A stretch of DNA of 64,000 nt from assembly GCA_026992075.1 (NCBI GenBank), contig JALXAM010000026.1, positions 1 to 64,000 on the forward strand, in the 5' to 3' direction. Positions 42,977 to 53,315 of this stretch are shown here, in pieces; within the stretch, counting starts at the first letter, position 1; each line of letters begins with the position of its first letter. The position numbers and the translations under genes were made by a program. Source of the DNA: Sedimenticola sp. (GTDB lineage: Bacteria > Pseudomonadota > Gammaproteobacteria > Chromatiales > Chromatiaceae). The notes beneath the pieces were generated by a model. The model ran no database searches. It was not told the origin of the DNA and saw only the letters and a program-made list of their open reading frames with translations.

Positions 42977-44445
42977 GGTTCCATCATGTCGAGAAAGGAA
43001 AGCACCCCGCTTTCGAGATAGCTGTAGAAGGGGTTCCAGCGCAGCCGCAGCATGTCGGAAGGGGAAATCTGCAGCACGCCGCGTTCGCCCCGCAAGGCCA
43101 GGTTGCCCAGTTCCACGTGATCCCCTTTCCCGTCGGGGTGCTGGCCGTACACGGGATCATCCGGTGGAAAGGGCAGGGCCACATGGGAGAGTGAGTAGAC
43201 ATCGTCCGGCCAGGCCAGGCCCAGGGGGCTGGTCTCCAACTCCCCGTTTCCGGGACGGCGGGTGCGGGCCACCACCTCCTTGCTGGAGTCGCTTGCGTTG
43301 GTCACCAGGGTCAGGGTGAAAGGCAGGTTTTCGTCGGCCAGCATGGCCTGCACGGCGTCGCCGGGGTCCTTTCCCAGGATGGGCTGCATCCAGCGCAGGC
43401 GGTCGATGTCGAACAGCACCAGTTCATGCCGGCCCGCTGGCAGCTTTTCGAACAGCGTATGCACCAGCGCGGGCGCCTCCACCGTGGCGTCCACCACGGA
43501 GGAGAAAGCGAGGATCGGAGGCAGCTTCTGCAGCCTGCCGGTTCGGGCGGCCTCGTTCAGCTCGTTTCGGATGTGTCGGGTGAGGCGGTAGACCTGGTCG
43601 CCCGCATTCACCGCGAAGGAGTTGTACTTGTAGGGGTCATATTCCGGCAGGATGCTGTTCCATTCCAGTTTTTCCAACCCCAGCAGGTGACCCAGCCGCG
43701 CCTGCCAGACCGCCAGCGCGGCCACGGGGGTCACCCCGATGGCAGGGGACAGCAGCACCAGGGCGGCGGGTTGGGGTACCTCCGGTTGGTCCAGAACGTC
43801 CAGGGCATAGTTCACCGCCAACGCGGCGCCGTTGGAATAACCTATGATGTAGAGCGGCTTCCCAGGTACTTTTTCGGCCAGATGGTTCATGGCCAGGCGC
43901 ACAACGGCATCCATGTCCTGCCAGGTGGTCCGGACCAGACCGGAGGGCGCGGTTCCATGACCCGGCAGCCGCAGGCCCACTACCAGCGCTCCTTTTTGCC
44001 GCAGGCGAAGTCCGAGGCTGCGCAGGCTGTAGGGGGAGTCGGACATGCCGTGGAGCAGCAGCACGCCGACCCTGGATTCTCCCGGGGGTTCGAGGATGAA
44101 GGTGCGGTTCCAGTTGGGCTGCCAACTGGTGGGATCGGAGAGGCTGCCGCGGGTGAAGCGGTTGATCTCCCGGCGTTCCTCCTGGGGGACCTGGTCATAG
44201 ATCTGGCGCTGTAGCTGCTGGAACAGCCGCTCTTCCAGTGCCAGATACTGTTTCAGGTTCTTCACCGGGGAGTGGATGGTGAACTCCTGGTCGAGATCGG
44301 CCTTGTGCCAAACCGAGAGCGTGGGGCGCCCATCGAGATAGAGGATGAAGAGCGCCAGCCCCACCGCAATGGCGCCCAGGGTGCTGTAGGAGGCTGCGAT
44401 GGCCAGTTTGCGAATCAGGTGGGGCAATCGGGAAAGGATTCTCAC
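42952..44445 (-). CDS. Membrane-anchored alpha/beta hydrolase (lipase-like)
   Basis: A 497-residue protein. A single N-terminal membrane helix lies at about residues 18-38. The hydrolase fold follows with LLLHGMSDSPYSL (about 129), GLRLPGHGTAPSG and the elbow IIGYSNGAALAV (Ser about 198). The catalytic His may be in DHVELGN near residue 448. The active domain probably faces the periplasm. It may be an esterase or acyltransferase; I know no experimentally studied homologue. Confidence 0.75.
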   Translation of the reverse strand: MRILSRLPHLIRKLAIAASYSTLGAIAVGLALFILYLDGRPTLSVWHKADLDQEFTIHSPVKNLKQYLALEERLFQQLQRQIYDQVPQEERREINRFTRGSLSDPTSWQPNWNRTFILEPPGESRVGVLLLHGMSDSPYSLRSLGLRLRQKGALVVGLRLPGHGTAPSGLVRTTWQDMDAVVRLAMNHLAEKVPGKPLYIIGYSNGAALAVNYALDVLDQPEVPQPAALVLLSPAIGVTPVAALAVWQARLGHLLGLEKLEWNSILPEYDPYKYNSFAVNAGDQVYRLTRHIRNELNEAARTGRLQKLPPILAFSSVVDATVEAPALVHTLFEKLPAGRHELVLFDIDRLRWMQPILGKDPGDAVQAMLADENLPFTLTLVTNASDSSKEVVARTRRPGNGELETSPLGLAWPDDVYSLSHVALPFPPDDPVYGQHPDGKGDHVELGNLALRGERGVLQISPSDMLRLRWNPFYSYLESGVLSFLDMMEPCSSCSPP

Positions 44446-44525
44446 GACTCATCTCTTCCTGGCGGCGGCAGGATGAACAAAGGGACCCGGGAAGGTCACG
44501 GCTTGACTGCCTGAATGCGGTAAGG

Positions 44526-45191
44526 TCATCCGTCGTGTCCTGGGTTGCCCGAGCCTTCCTGGAGGTTCTTGTCCGGATACTCGCACAGATCCGAGATGAT
44601 GCAGCGGTCGCACTTGGGCTTGCGCGCAGTGCAGACGTAGCGGCCGTGGAGGATGAGCCAGTGGTGGGCGTCCTTGAGAAACTCCTTGGGGATCACCTGG
44701 AGCAGCTTCTTTTCCACCGCCAGGGGGGTCTTGCCCGGCGCCAGGCCGGTGCGGTTGGCGACGCGGAAGATGTGGGTGTCCACCGCCATGGTGGGCTGGC
44801 CGAAGGCGGTGTTGAGCACCACGTTGGCGGTCTTGCGGCCCACCCCGGGCAGGGATTCCAGATCCTTGCGGTTGTCGGGCACCTGGCCGTCGAACTTCTC
44901 GATGAGAATGCGGCAGGTTTCTATGATGTTCTTTGCCTTGTTGTTGTAGAGGCCGATGGTCTTGATGTACTTCTTCAGTCCCTCTTCGCCCAGCTCCAGG
45001 ATGGCCTCGGGGGTGTTGGCCACGGCGAAGAGCCGCTCGGTGGCCTTGTTCACGCTCACGTCGGTGGCCTGGGCGGAGAGGATGACGGCGATGAGCAGCT
45101 CGAATGGGGTGCGGTATTTCAGCTCGGTGGTGGGGTGGGGGTTCTGTTTTTGCAGCCGTTCGAAGATCTGGCGCCGTTTTTGGGGATTCAT
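44526..45191 (-). CDS. nth: Endonuclease III
   Basis: A 221-residue DNA glycosylase/AP lyase for oxidised pyrimidines, closely similar to E. coli Nth. It has the HhH motif [14 protein letters not shown] with the catalytic Lys, [11 protein letters not shown] with the catalytic Asp, and the 4Fe-4S loop C-x6-C-x2-C-x5-C near the C-terminus. Located after rsxE as in E. coli. The start at [13 protein letters not shown] (45191) matches E. coli; upstream in-frame sequence is repeat-derived. Confidence 0.96.
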   Translation of the reverse strand: MNPQKRRQIFERLQKQNPHPTTELKYRTPFELLIAVILSAQATDVSVNKATERLFAVANTPEAILELGEEGLKKYIKTIGLYNNKAKNIIETCRILIEKFDGQVPDNRKDLESLPGVGRKTANVVLNTAFGQPTMAVDTHIFRVANRTGLAPGKTPLAVEKKLLQVIPKEFLKDAHHWLILHGRYVCTARKPKCDRCIISDLCEYPDKNLQEGSGNPGHDG

Positions 45192-45213
45192 GGGCCGTCG
45201 TGATGGTCGTTTT

Positions 45214-45282
45214 GTAGGGTTTGTCGGGCTGAAGCCCGACCTACAGGCAGGGATTTTCCGTAGGTGGGCTTCAGCCCGACAG
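45214..45282. repeat. Family C hairpins between rsxE and nth
   Basis: GTCGGGCTGAAGCCCGACCTAC and a second arm GTAGGTGGGCTTCAGCCCGAC face each other. The element begins upstream of nth and abuts the end of rsxE, so it lies in the rsx-nth transcript. Confidence 0.8.
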
Positions 45283-45283
45283 T

Positions 45284-45985
45284 TCAACCTTCAGCCGGCG
45301 CCGGTTGCGGGCCGCCTTCGGCTGCTTTAGTGGCGTGGGCTTCGGCCCGCTTCTCCAGCTGCTTGTCGATGAGGTATTTCAACGCGATGAGCAGCCCCAG
45401 GCCGAAGAAGGCGCCGGGCGGCAGGATGGCGAGAATCAGGCCGTTGTAGTCCTGTCCCAGGGAGAAGCCGAAGTCGCGGAAGCGCTCGCCGAACATCAGG
45501 TGCATGCCGGAGAAGAGGGTGCCCTGGCCCACCAGCTCGCGCATGCCACCCAGCACCACCAGCACCGCCGTGGAGCCCAGCCCCATGGCCAGGCCGTCGA
45601 GGGCCGCCGCCGGCACCGGGTTGCGCGAGGCGAAGGCCTCGGCGCGGCCGACGATGGTGCAGTTGGTGACGATGAGGGGGATGAAGATGCCGAGGATCTT
45701 GTAGAGGTCGTGGAACCAGGCGTTCATCGCCAGCTCCACGGCGGTGACGAAGGAGGCGATCACCAGCACGAAGACCGGCAGCCGCACCTCCTGGCGTACC
45801 CAGTTGCGGATGACGGAGACGGTGACGTTGGAGGCCACCAGCACCGCGGTGGTGGCCAGCCCCAGCCCCAGGCCGTTGACCAGGGTGCTGGAGACCGCCA
45901 GCAGCGGGCAGAGCCCCAGCAGCGCCACCAGCGCCTGGTTGTTGGTCCAGAGTCCTTCGGTGATGATTTTCTTGTAGTCGGTCAT
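45284..45985 (-). CDS. rsxE: Rsx/Rnf complex subunit E
   Basis: A 233-residue membrane protein with six helices ([19 protein letters not shown] start, [27 protein letters not shown]). A Cys in the membrane region (NCTI) corresponds to the iron-binding Cys of RnfE. Part of the ion-translocating ferredoxin:NAD oxidoreductase, or in E. coli the SoxR-reducing system. A 206-bp repeat-filled gap separates it from rsxG. Confidence 0.93.
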   Translation of the reverse strand: MTDYKKIITEGLWTNNQALVALLGLCPLLAVSSTLVNGLGLGLATTAVLVASNVTVSVIRNWVRQEVRLPVFVLVIASFVTAVELAMNAWFHDLYKILGIFIPLIVTNCTIVGRAEAFASRNPVPAAALDGLAMGLGSTAVLVVLGGMRELVGQGTLFSGMHLMFGERFRDFGFSLGQDYNGLILAILPPGAFFGLGLLIALKYLIDKQLEKRAEAHATKAAEGGPQPAPAEG

Positions 45986-46023
45986 CGTTCGTTCCCCGTC
46001 AGGGATGTCTACCGCACGAAGAT

Positions 46024-46190
46024 GTAGGTCGGACTTCAGTCCGACATCGCGCCAGTCCGGTGTCGGGCTGAAGCCCGACCTCTCTGTCCCCCTCTCCCGC
46101 TTGCGGGAGAGGGCTGGGGTGAGGGCAAGCAGGCGTGCTGCCGGGTGTTGATCCCCTCACCCCCGACCCCTCTCCCTGGGGGAGAGGGGG
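46024..46190. repeat. Family C pair and family D units between rsxG and rsxE
   Basis: 46024-46082 has two family C hairpins; one carries a paired change (GTCGGACTTCAGTCCGAC instead of GTCGGGCTTCAGCCCGAC). 46085-46190 has family D modules (CCCCTCTCCC, GGGAGAGGG, CCCCTCACCCC). There is no other content in this gap. Confidence 0.8.
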
Positions 46191-46191
46191 G

Positions 46192-46851
46192 CTAATGCTC
46201 CGGCGCATTGGGCGGGTGCTTTTCCGCCGGCAGTGCGAACAGCCGCTTCTTCTCCTTCTGAAAATAGACCAGGGTGGCCTTCACCGCGGCCACTACTTTT
46301 CTCGGGGTGATGGTTGCGCCGGTGAACTGGTCGAAGACGCCGCCATCCTTCCTCACCTTCCATTTCTCCAGCGGTGGATTGCCCAGGGATTTGCCGCTGA
46401 AGGAGAGGATCCAGTCCGATTTCTCCTCGTCGATGCCGTCTCCCAATCCCGGCGTCTCGCTGTGCGAGAGCACGCGCACGCCGCCGAGCACGCCGTCGGC
46501 ACGCACTGCCACCATGAGCCGGATGGGGCCGGCGTAACCGGGACGTTGCACCGGGCTGAAGATGAGCGCCAGCGGCTTGCCCTCATGGCGGGCCCGGTAC
46601 ACCTTCACCGGGCCATCGGACAGGGTGGGATCCCGCACCGTGATCACGTCCTTGAGCAGCTCGTTGGTGATCTGTTCCCTGGGCACCAGCTTGTAGACGT
46701 TGCGCAGGAACATCTGGCGCTCGTTCCAGGCGATGCGCTCGGCGGTGGCCGACCAGGTGAAAGCCACCAGCAGCGCACCGAGCACGCCGAAGACGCCCAG
46801 CACCGTGGCGCTGAGGAGGATCTCGCGCGCCATCTGCCGCCGCTCACCCAT
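46192..46851 (-). CDS. rsxG: Rsx/Rnf complex subunit G, FMN-binding
   Basis: A 219-residue protein with one N-terminal membrane helix and a periplasmic FMN-binding domain. The covalent FMN attachment motif is TGATIT (about residue 182, in DQFTGATITPRKVV). SHSETPGLGDGI is typical of the family. Overlaps rsxD by 8 bp. It carries electrons between membrane and periplasmic cofactors. Confidence 0.94.
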   Translation of the reverse strand: MGERRQMAREILLSATVLGVFGVLGALLVAFTWSATAERIAWNERQMFLRNVYKLVPREQITNELLKDVITVRDPTLSDGPVKVYRARHEGKPLALIFSPVQRPGYAGPIRLMVAVRADGVLGGVRVLSHSETPGLGDGIDEEKSDWILSFSGKSLGNPPLEKWKVRKDGGVFDQFTGATITPRKVVAAVKATLVYFQKEKKRLFALPAEKHPPNAPEH

Positions 46852-47887
46852 CGCCGTTCTCCCGCTGGCCGAAGACGCGGGGCCTGGTGTAGTAGTCGAT
46901 GGTGGGCGCCGCCATGTTCATCAGCAGCACGGCAAAGGCCACGGCGTCGGGGTAGCCGCCCCAGGTGCGGATGATGAAGACCGTCATGCCGATGAGGAAG
47001 CCGTAGATCAGCCTTCCCCTGGGCGTGGTGCTGGCGGTCACCGGGTCGGTGGCGATGAAGAAGGCGCCGAGGATGGTGCCGCCGCTGAAGAGATGGAAAC
47101 CGGGAAAGGGGATGGTTTCCGGGTCGAACATCCAGAACAGGCCGGCGGTGAGCAGCAACCCTGCCAGCACTCCCGCCGGGATCTGCCAGCCGATCACCTT
47201 GCGCCACAGCAGAAAGAGCCCCCCGATGGCGAACCAGTTGCCCACCCATTCCCAGCCGCGGGCGCCGAAATCGCCCCATAGCGGGCTCTGGCGGATCTCG
47301 CTTATGGTCTTGTTGAACTCGAGCTGGGTGCGCATCTCGTCCAGGGGCGTGGCCGAGGTGATCGCGTCCCAGGTGAGGGCGTCGGGCAGATGGCCGGTGA
47401 GAATGGCCTGCAGGGTTTGCAGAAAGGAAAGATGCACGTCGGTGAGCATCTCCGGCGGCAGCCAGCGGGTCATGGGCACGGGGAAGGAGATCAGCAGCAG
47501 CACGTAGGCGGCCATGGCCGGGTTGAAGGGGTTGTAGCCCAGCCCGCCGTAGAGATGCTTGACGAAGAGGATGGCGAAGAGGGTGCCCAGCACCGTGAGC
47601 CACCAGGGCAGCAGGGGCGGCAGGGCGATGGCCAGCAGGGTGGCGGTGACCAGGGCGCTGAGGTCGGCTAGGGTGCGCGCCACCGGTCGGCCTCGCAGCT
47701 TCAGCACCGCCGCCTCCGCGACCACGGCGGTGACCGAGGCGATGGCGATGTTGATCACCACTCCCCAGCCGAAGTACCAGACCATGGCCACCACGCCCGG
47801 TACCAGGGCCGCCAGCACCAGCCCCATCTCGCGGCTGACGCTGTTGGGCAGATGGCCGTAGGGCGAGGTGTGCACGGGAAACTTCAT
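46844..47887 (-). CDS. rsxD: Rsx/Rnf complex subunit D
   Basis: A 347-residue polytopic membrane subunit. The covalent flavin motif is SATPLDE (about residue 170, in AITSATPLDEMRTQ), with KHLYGGLGYNPFNPAMAAY and ATDPVTASTTPRGR near the other end. The family's threonine FMN ligand falls in the S-A-T segment. Probably part of the ion channel. Its start at 47887 overlaps the rsxC stop. Confidence 0.94.
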   Translation of the reverse strand: MKFPVHTSPYGHLPNSVSREMGLVLAALVPGVVAMVWYFGWGVVINIAIASVTAVVAEAAVLKLRGRPVARTLADLSALVTATLLAIALPPLLPWWLTVLGTLFAILFVKHLYGGLGYNPFNPAMAAYVLLLISFPVPMTRWLPPEMLTDVHLSFLQTLQAILTGHLPDALTWDAITSATPLDEMRTQLEFNKTISEIRQSPLWGDFGARGWEWVGNWFAIGGLFLLWRKVIGWQIPAGVLAGLLLTAGLFWMFDPETIPFPGFHLFSGGTILGAFFIATDPVTASTTPRGRLIYGFLIGMTVFIIRTWGGYPDAVAFAVLLMNMAAPTIDYYTRPRVFGQRENGDG

Positions 47888-49449
47888 GAGGGCTCCTCGG
47901 TCTGTTGCTGCGCTTTCTTCTTCTGCGCGGCACGCTGTACCGCCGCCTCGATGGCCGCTTTCTTCGGGTCGGTGCCGCTGCTCTTCTTCTCCAGCGCCTC
48001 CTTCTTCTTGCGCAGCCGCGCCTTGCGTTCGCGCTCCAGCCGCTCGAGCCGTTCCACCCGCGCCTCGTGGCGGCGGCGCGCCTCTTCGGCTGCCTGCTTC
48101 TCCTTCTCCTGGGCCCAGGTCTCGGTCTTGGCGAAGCGGTAGTACTGCACCAGGGGGATGTGGGAGGGACAGACCCAGGCGCAGCAGCCGCACTCGATGC
48201 AGTCGAACAGGTTGTACTCCTGGCACTTCTCCAGGTCCTTCGAGCGGGCATACCAGTAGAGCTGCTGGGGCAGGAGCTGGGCGGGGCAGGCGGCGGCGCA
48301 CTTGCCGCAGCGGATGCAGGGTTGGGCGTGCACCGGGTCGGGCGCCTCCTCGCGGCTGGCCACCAGCAGGCAGTTGGTGGCCTTGGTCACCGGCACCTCG
48401 TCGTCACCCAGGGTGAAGCCCATCATGGGGCCGCCCAGGATCAGCTTGTAGGCCTTGTCGCTGTAACCGCCGGTGAACTCGATCACCTGCGACATGGGCA
48501 CCCCGTAGGGCACCTCCACGTTGCCGGGATTGTTCACCCCCTCGCCGGTGACCGTGACCAGGCGCGAGAGCAGCGGCCGGCCGGCCATCACCGCGTCGGT
48601 CACCGCCGCGGTGGTGGCCACGTTGAGGCAGATGACACCGATCTCCGCCGGGATGCCGTTGGAGGGCACCTCCTTGCCGGTGAGCACTTTGATGAGCTGC
48701 TTCTCGCCCCCCATGGGGTAGCGGGTGGGGACGGTGATGACGCGGGTGGTCTGCAGGTCCGAATCGGCCACCGCCTTCTCCATGGCGGCGATGGCCTCCG
48801 GCTTGTTGTCCTCGATGCCGATGAGGCACTCGCCGGCGTTCACCACGTGCATCAGCACCCGGATGCCCTCCACGATGCGGTCCGCCTGGGTGCGCATCAG
48901 GTAGTCGTCGCAGGTGATGTAGGGCTCGCACTCGGCGCCGTTGATCACCAGGGTGTCGATTTTTCTATCCGGGCCGGGGTTGACCTTGACGCTGGTGGGG
49001 AAGGCGGCGCCGCCGAGCCCCACGATGCCGGCCCAACGGATGCGCTCGCGCAGGGTGGCGGCGTCCAGCTCCTCGAACCAGGGCAGGGGCTCGGGGAGCT
49101 GGTCCCACCAGCGGTCCTCGCCGTCCGCCTCCATCATGATGCAGGGGGCGGAGAGGCCGGAGGGGTGGGCCACCGGTTGCTCGGAAATCTCGATGATGGT
49201 GCCCGAGGTGGGGGCGTGGATGGGGGCGCCGATGTACTCGGTGACCCGGGCGATGGTCTGCCCCTTGAAGACCCGCTCGCCCGGCTCCACCAGCGGCTCG
49301 GCGATGGTGCCGATGTGCTGCTGCAGGGGGATCACCAGCCGCTTCGGCAGGGGTACCTTTCCAAGATATTTGCCCGCCGACATGGCTTTCATGTCGGGCC
49401 GGTGGATGCCGCCGTGAAAGTCCCAGCTTCCCGGATTCCTGGTGATCAT
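47884..49449 (-). CDS. rsxC: Rsx/Rnf complex subunit C
   Basis: A 521-residue subunit that binds FMN, NADH and two 4Fe-4S clusters. It has [15 protein letters not shown] (FMN/NADH domain), the clusters [14 protein letters not shown] and [14 protein letters not shown], and a highly charged coiled-coil tail (about residues 445-515). The start at 49449 follows rsxB with a 4-bp overlap. The tail is much shorter than that of E. coli RsxC. Confidence 0.95.
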   Translation of the reverse strand: MITRNPGSWDFHGGIHRPDMKAMSAGKYLGKVPLPKRLVIPLQQHIGTIAEPLVEPGERVFKGQTIARVTEYIGAPIHAPTSGTIIEISEQPVAHPSGLSAPCIMMEADGEDRWWDQLPEPLPWFEELDAATLRERIRWAGIVGLGGAAFPTSVKVNPGPDRKIDTLVINGAECEPYITCDDYLMRTQADRIVEGIRVLMHVVNAGECLIGIEDNKPEAIAAMEKAVADSDLQTTRVITVPTRYPMGGEKQLIKVLTGKEVPSNGIPAEIGVICLNVATTAAVTDAVMAGRPLLSRLVTVTGEGVNNPGNVEVPYGVPMSQVIEFTGGYSDKAYKLILGGPMMGFTLGDDEVPVTKATNCLLVASREEAPDPVHAQPCIRCGKCAAACPAQLLPQQLYWYARSKDLEKCQEYNLFDCIECGCCAWVCPSHIPLVQYYRFAKTETWAQEKEKQAAEEARRRHEARVERLERLERERKARLRKKKEALEKKSSGTDPKKAAIEAAVQRAAQKKKAQQQTEEPS

Positions 49450-50012
49450 GAGGCGTGGGCCTCCGGTTTCTGCAGCAGGTTCTCGTCGGGATAGGGCCAC
49501 TTCCAGCTGCCCAGAGTGGGTTTCACCGGCACCATCTCGATGCACTCCACCGGGCAGGGGGGCACGCACAGCTCGCAGCCGGTGCACTGGTCGGCGATGA
49601 CGGTGTGCATCTGCTTGGCCGCACCCACGATGGCGTCCACCGGGCAGGCCTGGAGGCAGAGGGTGCAGCCGATGCACTCCTCCTCATGGATGAAGGCCAC
49701 CTTCTTGATGCCGTGCTCGCCCTCGTCCACCTCCACCGGCTTGGGCTCCTTGCCCAGGAGGTCGGCGATGGCCAGCATGGTGGGCTCGCCGCCGGGAACA
49801 CAGAGGTTGATCTCCGCTTCGCCGGCGGCCACCGCTTCGGCGTAGGGGCGGCAGCCGGCGTAGCCGCACTGGCCGCACTGGGTCTGGGGCAGCAGGGCGT
49901 CCACCTGGTCGGCGATGGGGTCGCCCTCCACCTTGAAACGGATGGAGGCGTAGCCCAGCAACACCCCGAACAGGGCGGAGAGGGTGGCCAGGGTGAGGAC
50001 GGCGACGATCAT
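49446..50012 (-). CDS. rsxB: Rsx/Rnf complex subunit B, ferredoxin-like
   Basis: A 188-residue subunit. An N-terminal membrane anchor is followed by a GC/CxxCGYxGC cluster domain ([16 protein letters not shown]) and two 4Fe-4S motifs ([28 protein letters not shown]). It takes electrons from the soluble donor. Its start overlaps the rsxA stop by one base. Confidence 0.95.
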   Translation of the reverse strand: MIVAVLTLATLSALFGVLLGYASIRFKVEGDPIADQVDALLPQTQCGQCGYAGCRPYAEAVAAGEAEINLCVPGGEPTMLAIADLLGKEPKPVEVDEGEHGIKKVAFIHEEECIGCTLCLQACPVDAIVGAAKQMHTVIADQCTGCELCVPPCPVECIEMVPVKPTLGSWKWPYPDENLLQKPEAHAS

Positions 50013-50593
50013 CAGTGGGAGACCAGCCCGGAGAAGCCCATGAAGGCCATGGACATCAGCCCCGCGGTGATGAGGGCGATGGCGTTGCCCTTGAACGGCT
50101 CCGGCACGTCGGCCACGTTGACCCGTTCACGGATGGCGGCGAACAGCACCAGCACCAGGGAGAAACCGACGGCGGCGCCGAAGCCGTAGAGGGCCGACTG
50201 CACGAAATCGTGGTGCTCCTGGTTGTTGAGCAGGGCCACGCCAAGCACCGCGCAGTTGGTGGTGATCAATGGCAGGAAGATGCCAAGCACCTGGTAGAGC
50301 AGCGGGCTGGTCTTGTGCATCACCATCTCGGTGAACTGCACCACCACCGCGATCACCAGGATGAAGGCGATGGTACGCAGGTAGCCCAGCCCCAGGGGTT
50401 GCAGCAGGTAGGTGTCCACCAGATAGCTGGTCACCGACGAAAGGGTGAGCACGAAGGTGGTGGCCAGCCCCATGCCCATGGCGGTCTCCAGCTTGCGTGA
50501 CACGCCCATGAAGGGGCACAGGCCCAGGAACTTCACCAGCACGAAGTTGTTCACCAGGACGGTGCTGACCAGGATGAGGGCGAATTCCGTCAT
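50012..50593 (-). CDS. rsxA: Rsx/Rnf complex subunit A
   Basis: A 193-residue membrane protein with six helices: [33 protein letters not shown] and [14 protein letters not shown]. The Cys in LGLCPF and TNCAVLG are the predicted iron site shared with subunit E. First gene of rsxABCDGE-nth. The start at 50593 matches the family; upstream in-frame sequence has no start context. Confidence 0.95.
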   Translation of the reverse strand: MTEFALILVSTVLVNNFVLVKFLGLCPFMGVSRKLETAMGMGLATTFVLTLSSVTSYLVDTYLLQPLGLGYLRTIAFILVIAVVVQFTEMVMHKTSPLLYQVLGIFLPLITTNCAVLGVALLNNQEHHDFVQSALYGFGAAVGFSLVLVLFAAIRERVNVADVPEPFKGNAIALITAGLMSMAFMGFSGLVSH

Positions 50594-50706
50594 TTCTGCG
50601 GGAGATGCGGGATCAATCGACCAAGAATAAGCCACTGGAGACAGCAGCGGCAACCCGCGCATGATAGGGGATTGAGGCCGACCGCGCCTTGTCGAAACTC
50701 AATGGA

Positions 50707-50747
50707 TGTCTCCCTCCCCCGCTTGCGGGGGAGGGCTGGGGAGGGGG
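50707..50747. repeat. Family D repeat after galU
   Basis: CCCTCCCCCGCTTGCGGGGGAGGG forms a near-perfect hairpin, and a GGGGAGGGGG arm follows. It directly abuts the galU stop and probably ends or shields the galU message. Confidence 0.75.
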
Positions 50748-51590
50748 TCAATCGCCCCCGAAATGCAGCCGGTAGAAATGGTTGGTGGCCTCCACGAACC
50801 CGTGCACGCTGCCGCAGTCGAAGCGGCGCCCCTGGAAGCGCCAGGCCAGCACCCGTCCCGAGCGGGCCTGCTCGCGCAGGGCGTCGGTGATCTGCACCTC
50901 CCCTCCCTTGCCCGGCGGGGTGCGACGCAACAGGTCGAAGATGTCGGGGGTGAGGATGTACCGGCCGATGATGGCCAGATTGCTCGGCGCCTCTTCCGGC
51001 GCCGGCTTCTCCACCATTTCCCGGACCTCATAGAGGCCGGGCTGTACCTCGACGCCGGCGATGACGCCGTACTTGTGGGTCTCTTCCGGCGCCACCTCCT
51101 CCACCGCCACGATGCTGCAACGGTGTTCCTCGTAGAGCGCGGCCATCTGCCTCAGCACCCCGTCTCCATCGTCGTTGCCGATGCAGAGGTCATCCGCCAG
51201 CACCACGCCGAACGGCTGGTCGCCCACCAGCGGTTCTCCGGTGAGGATGGCGTCGCCCAGGCCACGCATCGCCTTCTGGCGGGTGTAGGAGAAGGTGCAG
51301 GCCTCGATCAGGCGGTTGGTGTCGGCCAGCAGGGTCTCCTTGTCGCTGCCGGCCACCGCCCGTTCCAGCACCGGGTTGCGGTCGAACAGATCCTCGATGG
51401 CATGCTTGCCCTTGCCGGTGACGATGGCGATGTCGTGCATGCCGGCCTGCAGCGCCTCCTCCACTCCATATTGGATGAGGGGCTTGTTGACGATGGGCAG
51501 CATCTCCTTGGGAATGGACTTGGTGGCCGGCAGGAAACGGGTGCCGTAGCCGGCGGCGGGGAAGAGGCACTTGCGGATGGCTCGGGTCAT
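50748..51590 (-). CDS. galU: UTP-glucose-1-phosphate uridylyltransferase
   Basis: A 280-residue nucleotidyltransferase with the FPAAGYGTRFLPATKSIPKE glycine-rich start, LGDAILTGEPLVGDQPFGVVLADD and the ALREQAR region. It makes UDP-glucose from UTP and glucose-1-phosphate. UDP-glucose feeds LPS and, through Ugd, UDP-glucuronate for the arn pathway. It is a single gene, 42 bp from the HExxH gene upstream. Confidence 0.95.
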   Translation of the reverse strand: MTRAIRKCLFPAAGYGTRFLPATKSIPKEMLPIVNKPLIQYGVEEALQAGMHDIAIVTGKGKHAIEDLFDRNPVLERAVAGSDKETLLADTNRLIEACTFSYTRQKAMRGLGDAILTGEPLVGDQPFGVVLADDLCIGNDDGDGVLRQMAALYEEHRCSIVAVEEVAPEETHKYGVIAGVEVQPGLYEVREMVEKPAPEEAPSNLAIIGRYILTPDIFDLLRRTPPGKGGEVQITDALREQARSGRVLAWRFQGRRFDCGSVHGFVEATNHFYRLHFGGD

Positions 51591-51632
51591 CTCCCTGTTC
51601 TACCTGGGTTTCCTTGCTTTTCAGCGGGGTGG

Positions 51633-52121
51633 CTATTGTCGCAGATTCCAGGTGGGGTTGCCTTCCGCATCGACGAGAGCGTGATCCATCAGCCACTTTC
51701 GGGCGTCCTCGGCATCCTCCAGGAACCAGGCCCTGGCCGAGCCGAGACGAAAGCTGTAGCCCCAGGCGTCCATCTCGGCGAAGAGCCGTTCCCGCCCGTA
51801 TCCCGGCAGCCGGTCGGCCAACAGCACCTGCAGGTAACAGACACCGTTCTCCTCTTCGTAGTCACCACCGGCATCGGTGTGGAGCCGGGCGCGCCGGGCG
51901 GCATCCATGCAGATGTAGTGACAGCTTTCGTGCAGGGCCGAATGGAGGGGCGTATCACCACGAACCATGAGCCGGTTGCCGATGAGTCCCGCCTCGGGGT
52001 CGCCGAACCAGGAGCCGGGAATGGGCTGGCCGTTGGGAACCGGGACCACCTCCAGGCCATATCTTTCCAGCAGGCTGCCGAGCCGCCCGATCCATCGTGG
52101 AGTGCAGAGGGTCATTTCCAT
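51633..52121 (-). CDS. HExxH-containing putative zinc protein, function unknown
   Basis: A 162-residue protein with HESCH (residues 64-68) in LHSALHESCHYICMDAARRAR, the gluzincin-type zinc motif, and acidic residues in DYEEENGVCYLQ that could supply a third ligand. No signal peptide. A TACAAT -10-like element ends seven bases before the ATG and no Shine-Dalgarno is visible, so the message may be leaderless. It sits between galU and the divergent hydrogenase operon. It is not a recognised peptidase, but the motif is well placed on a helix. Confidence 0.65.
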   Translation of the reverse strand: MEMTLCTPRWIGRLGSLLERYGLEVVPVPNGQPIPGSWFGDPEAGLIGNRLMVRGDTPLHSALHESCHYICMDAARRARLHTDAGGDYEEENGVCYLQVLLADRLPGYGRERLFAEMDAWGYSFRLGSARAWFLEDAEDARKWLMDHALVDAEGNPTWNLRQ

Positions 52122-52214
52122 GTCTCTATTGTACGGTTGCGCTATAGTGCATTGCAGGATCCGGGTTTCGAACCCTGTTTGGGATCCGGTGCCACCGAAC
52201 CTGGAAGGTAGGGA
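52122..52214. other. Divergent promoter region of the hydrogenase operon
   Basis: A short gap with TATAGT (52143-52148) as a possible -10 on the plus strand and no good -35. The GGGTT-TCG-AACCC palindrome (52163-52175) is framed by two GGATCCGG copies. This arrangement could bind a regulator of the hydrogenase operon. Confidence 0.35.
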
Positions 52215-53315
52215 ATGAAAGCGCGTCTCATCGACAAGTCCGGCCTGCAATGGTTGCTGGACCGGCTCGGTTCCCAGGGCTACGAGGTGCTGGCGCCCTG
52301 TCTGGAAAACGGGGTCGTCGAGGCGGGTCCCGTGACCTCCCTGGAGGAACTCCCGGCGGGCGTGGAGGAGGAGACGGAAGCCGGAAGGTACCGGTTGCGC
52401 TTCGACGGGAAAGAAGGGACGGATCTCCTCTTTTCCCATGCATTGACGGCCATGGGGTGGCAGCGTTTTCTCCATCCCTCTTCGGAGCCCTTGTGGCGCG
52501 CCGAGCTGCGGGGTGGCGCGCTGGAGATCCAGCCCCTGCCTGCCGAGGCGCCCAGGCGCGCCCTGGTCGGCCTGCGCGCCTGCGATCTGGCGGCCATCTC
52601 CATCCAGGACCGGGTGCTGGCGCAGAACGACCCGCGCTACGCCCGGCGCAGGGAAAACCTCTTCCTGGTGGCGGTGAACTGCGGCCGGGCGGCCGCCACC
52701 TGTTTCTGCCACGCCATGGGCACCGGTCCCGAAGTGAAACAGGGGCACGACCTGGTGCTCACCGAGCTGGTGGGGGGTGGTGCGCACCGCTTCCTGGTGG
52801 AGGCGGGCAGCGAGGCGGGCGCCGGGATGCTGCAGGCGCTGCCCGGCCGCGAGCCGGAGGCCGACGACTGGGAGGAGAAACGGGCACGGATCGAAGCCGC
52901 CTCGCGGCAGCGCCGCAGGCTGCCGGAGGATACGGGGGATCTCCTCGCCTCCAGCCTGGACCATCCCCACTGGGAGAAGGTGGGGGAACGCTGCCTGGCC
53001 TGCGGCAACTGCACCTCGGTCTGTCCCACCTGTTTCTGCAGCCGCATGGTGGAGCGCACCGGCTTGGACGGCCAACAGGCCACCCACTGGCGGCTGCGCG
53101 ACTCCTGCTTCGACAGCGAGCACAGCTATCTCCACGGCGGGCCCGTGCGCCGCGACCGGGCGGCGCGCTACCGCCAGTGGCTCACCCACAAGCTGCACCA
53201 CTGGCAGGCCCAGTTCGGTACCACCGGCTGCACCGGCTGCGGCCGCTGCATCACCTGGTGCCCGGTGGGTATCGATCTCACTGAGGAGGTAGCGGCGCTG
53301 GAGGTAGCGGCATGA
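52215..53315 (+). CDS. hydB: Group 3b NiFe-hydrogenase beta subunit, 4Fe-4S protein
   Basis: A 366-residue iron-sulfur subunit like HydB of Pyrococcus sulfhydrogenase. It has [26 protein letters not shown], and two C-terminal ferredoxin motifs [14 protein letters not shown] and [14 protein letters not shown]. It links the hydrogenase to the flavin/NAD(P) subunit. First gene of hydB-(CNB)-hydG-hydD-hydA, the beta-gamma-delta-alpha order of group 3b enzymes, except for the extra gene. In archaea the enzyme also reduces sulfur or polysulfide. Confidence 0.9.
   Translation: MKARLIDKSGLQWLLDRLGSQGYEVLAPCLENGVVEAGPVTSLEELPAGVEEETEAGRYRLRFDGKEGTDLLFSHALTAMGWQRFLHPSSEPLWRAELRGGALEIQPLPAEAPRRALVGLRACDLAAISIQDRVLAQNDPRYARRRENLFLVAVNCGRAAATCFCHAMGTGPEVKQGHDLVLTELVGGGAHRFLVEAGSEAGAGMLQALPGREPEADDWEEKRARIEAASRQRRRLPEDTGDLLASSLDHPHWEKVGERCLACGNCTSVCPTCFCSRMVERTGLDGQQATHWRLRDSCFDSEHSYLHGGPVRRDRAARYRQWLTHKLHHWQAQFGTTGCTGCGRCITWCPVGIDLTEEVAALEVAA

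Noticed and set aside
52163-52175. tRNA T-loop-like sequence GGGTTTCGAACCC
   Set aside because: No acceptor, D or anticodon arm can be built around it; more likely an operator or a chance palindrome.
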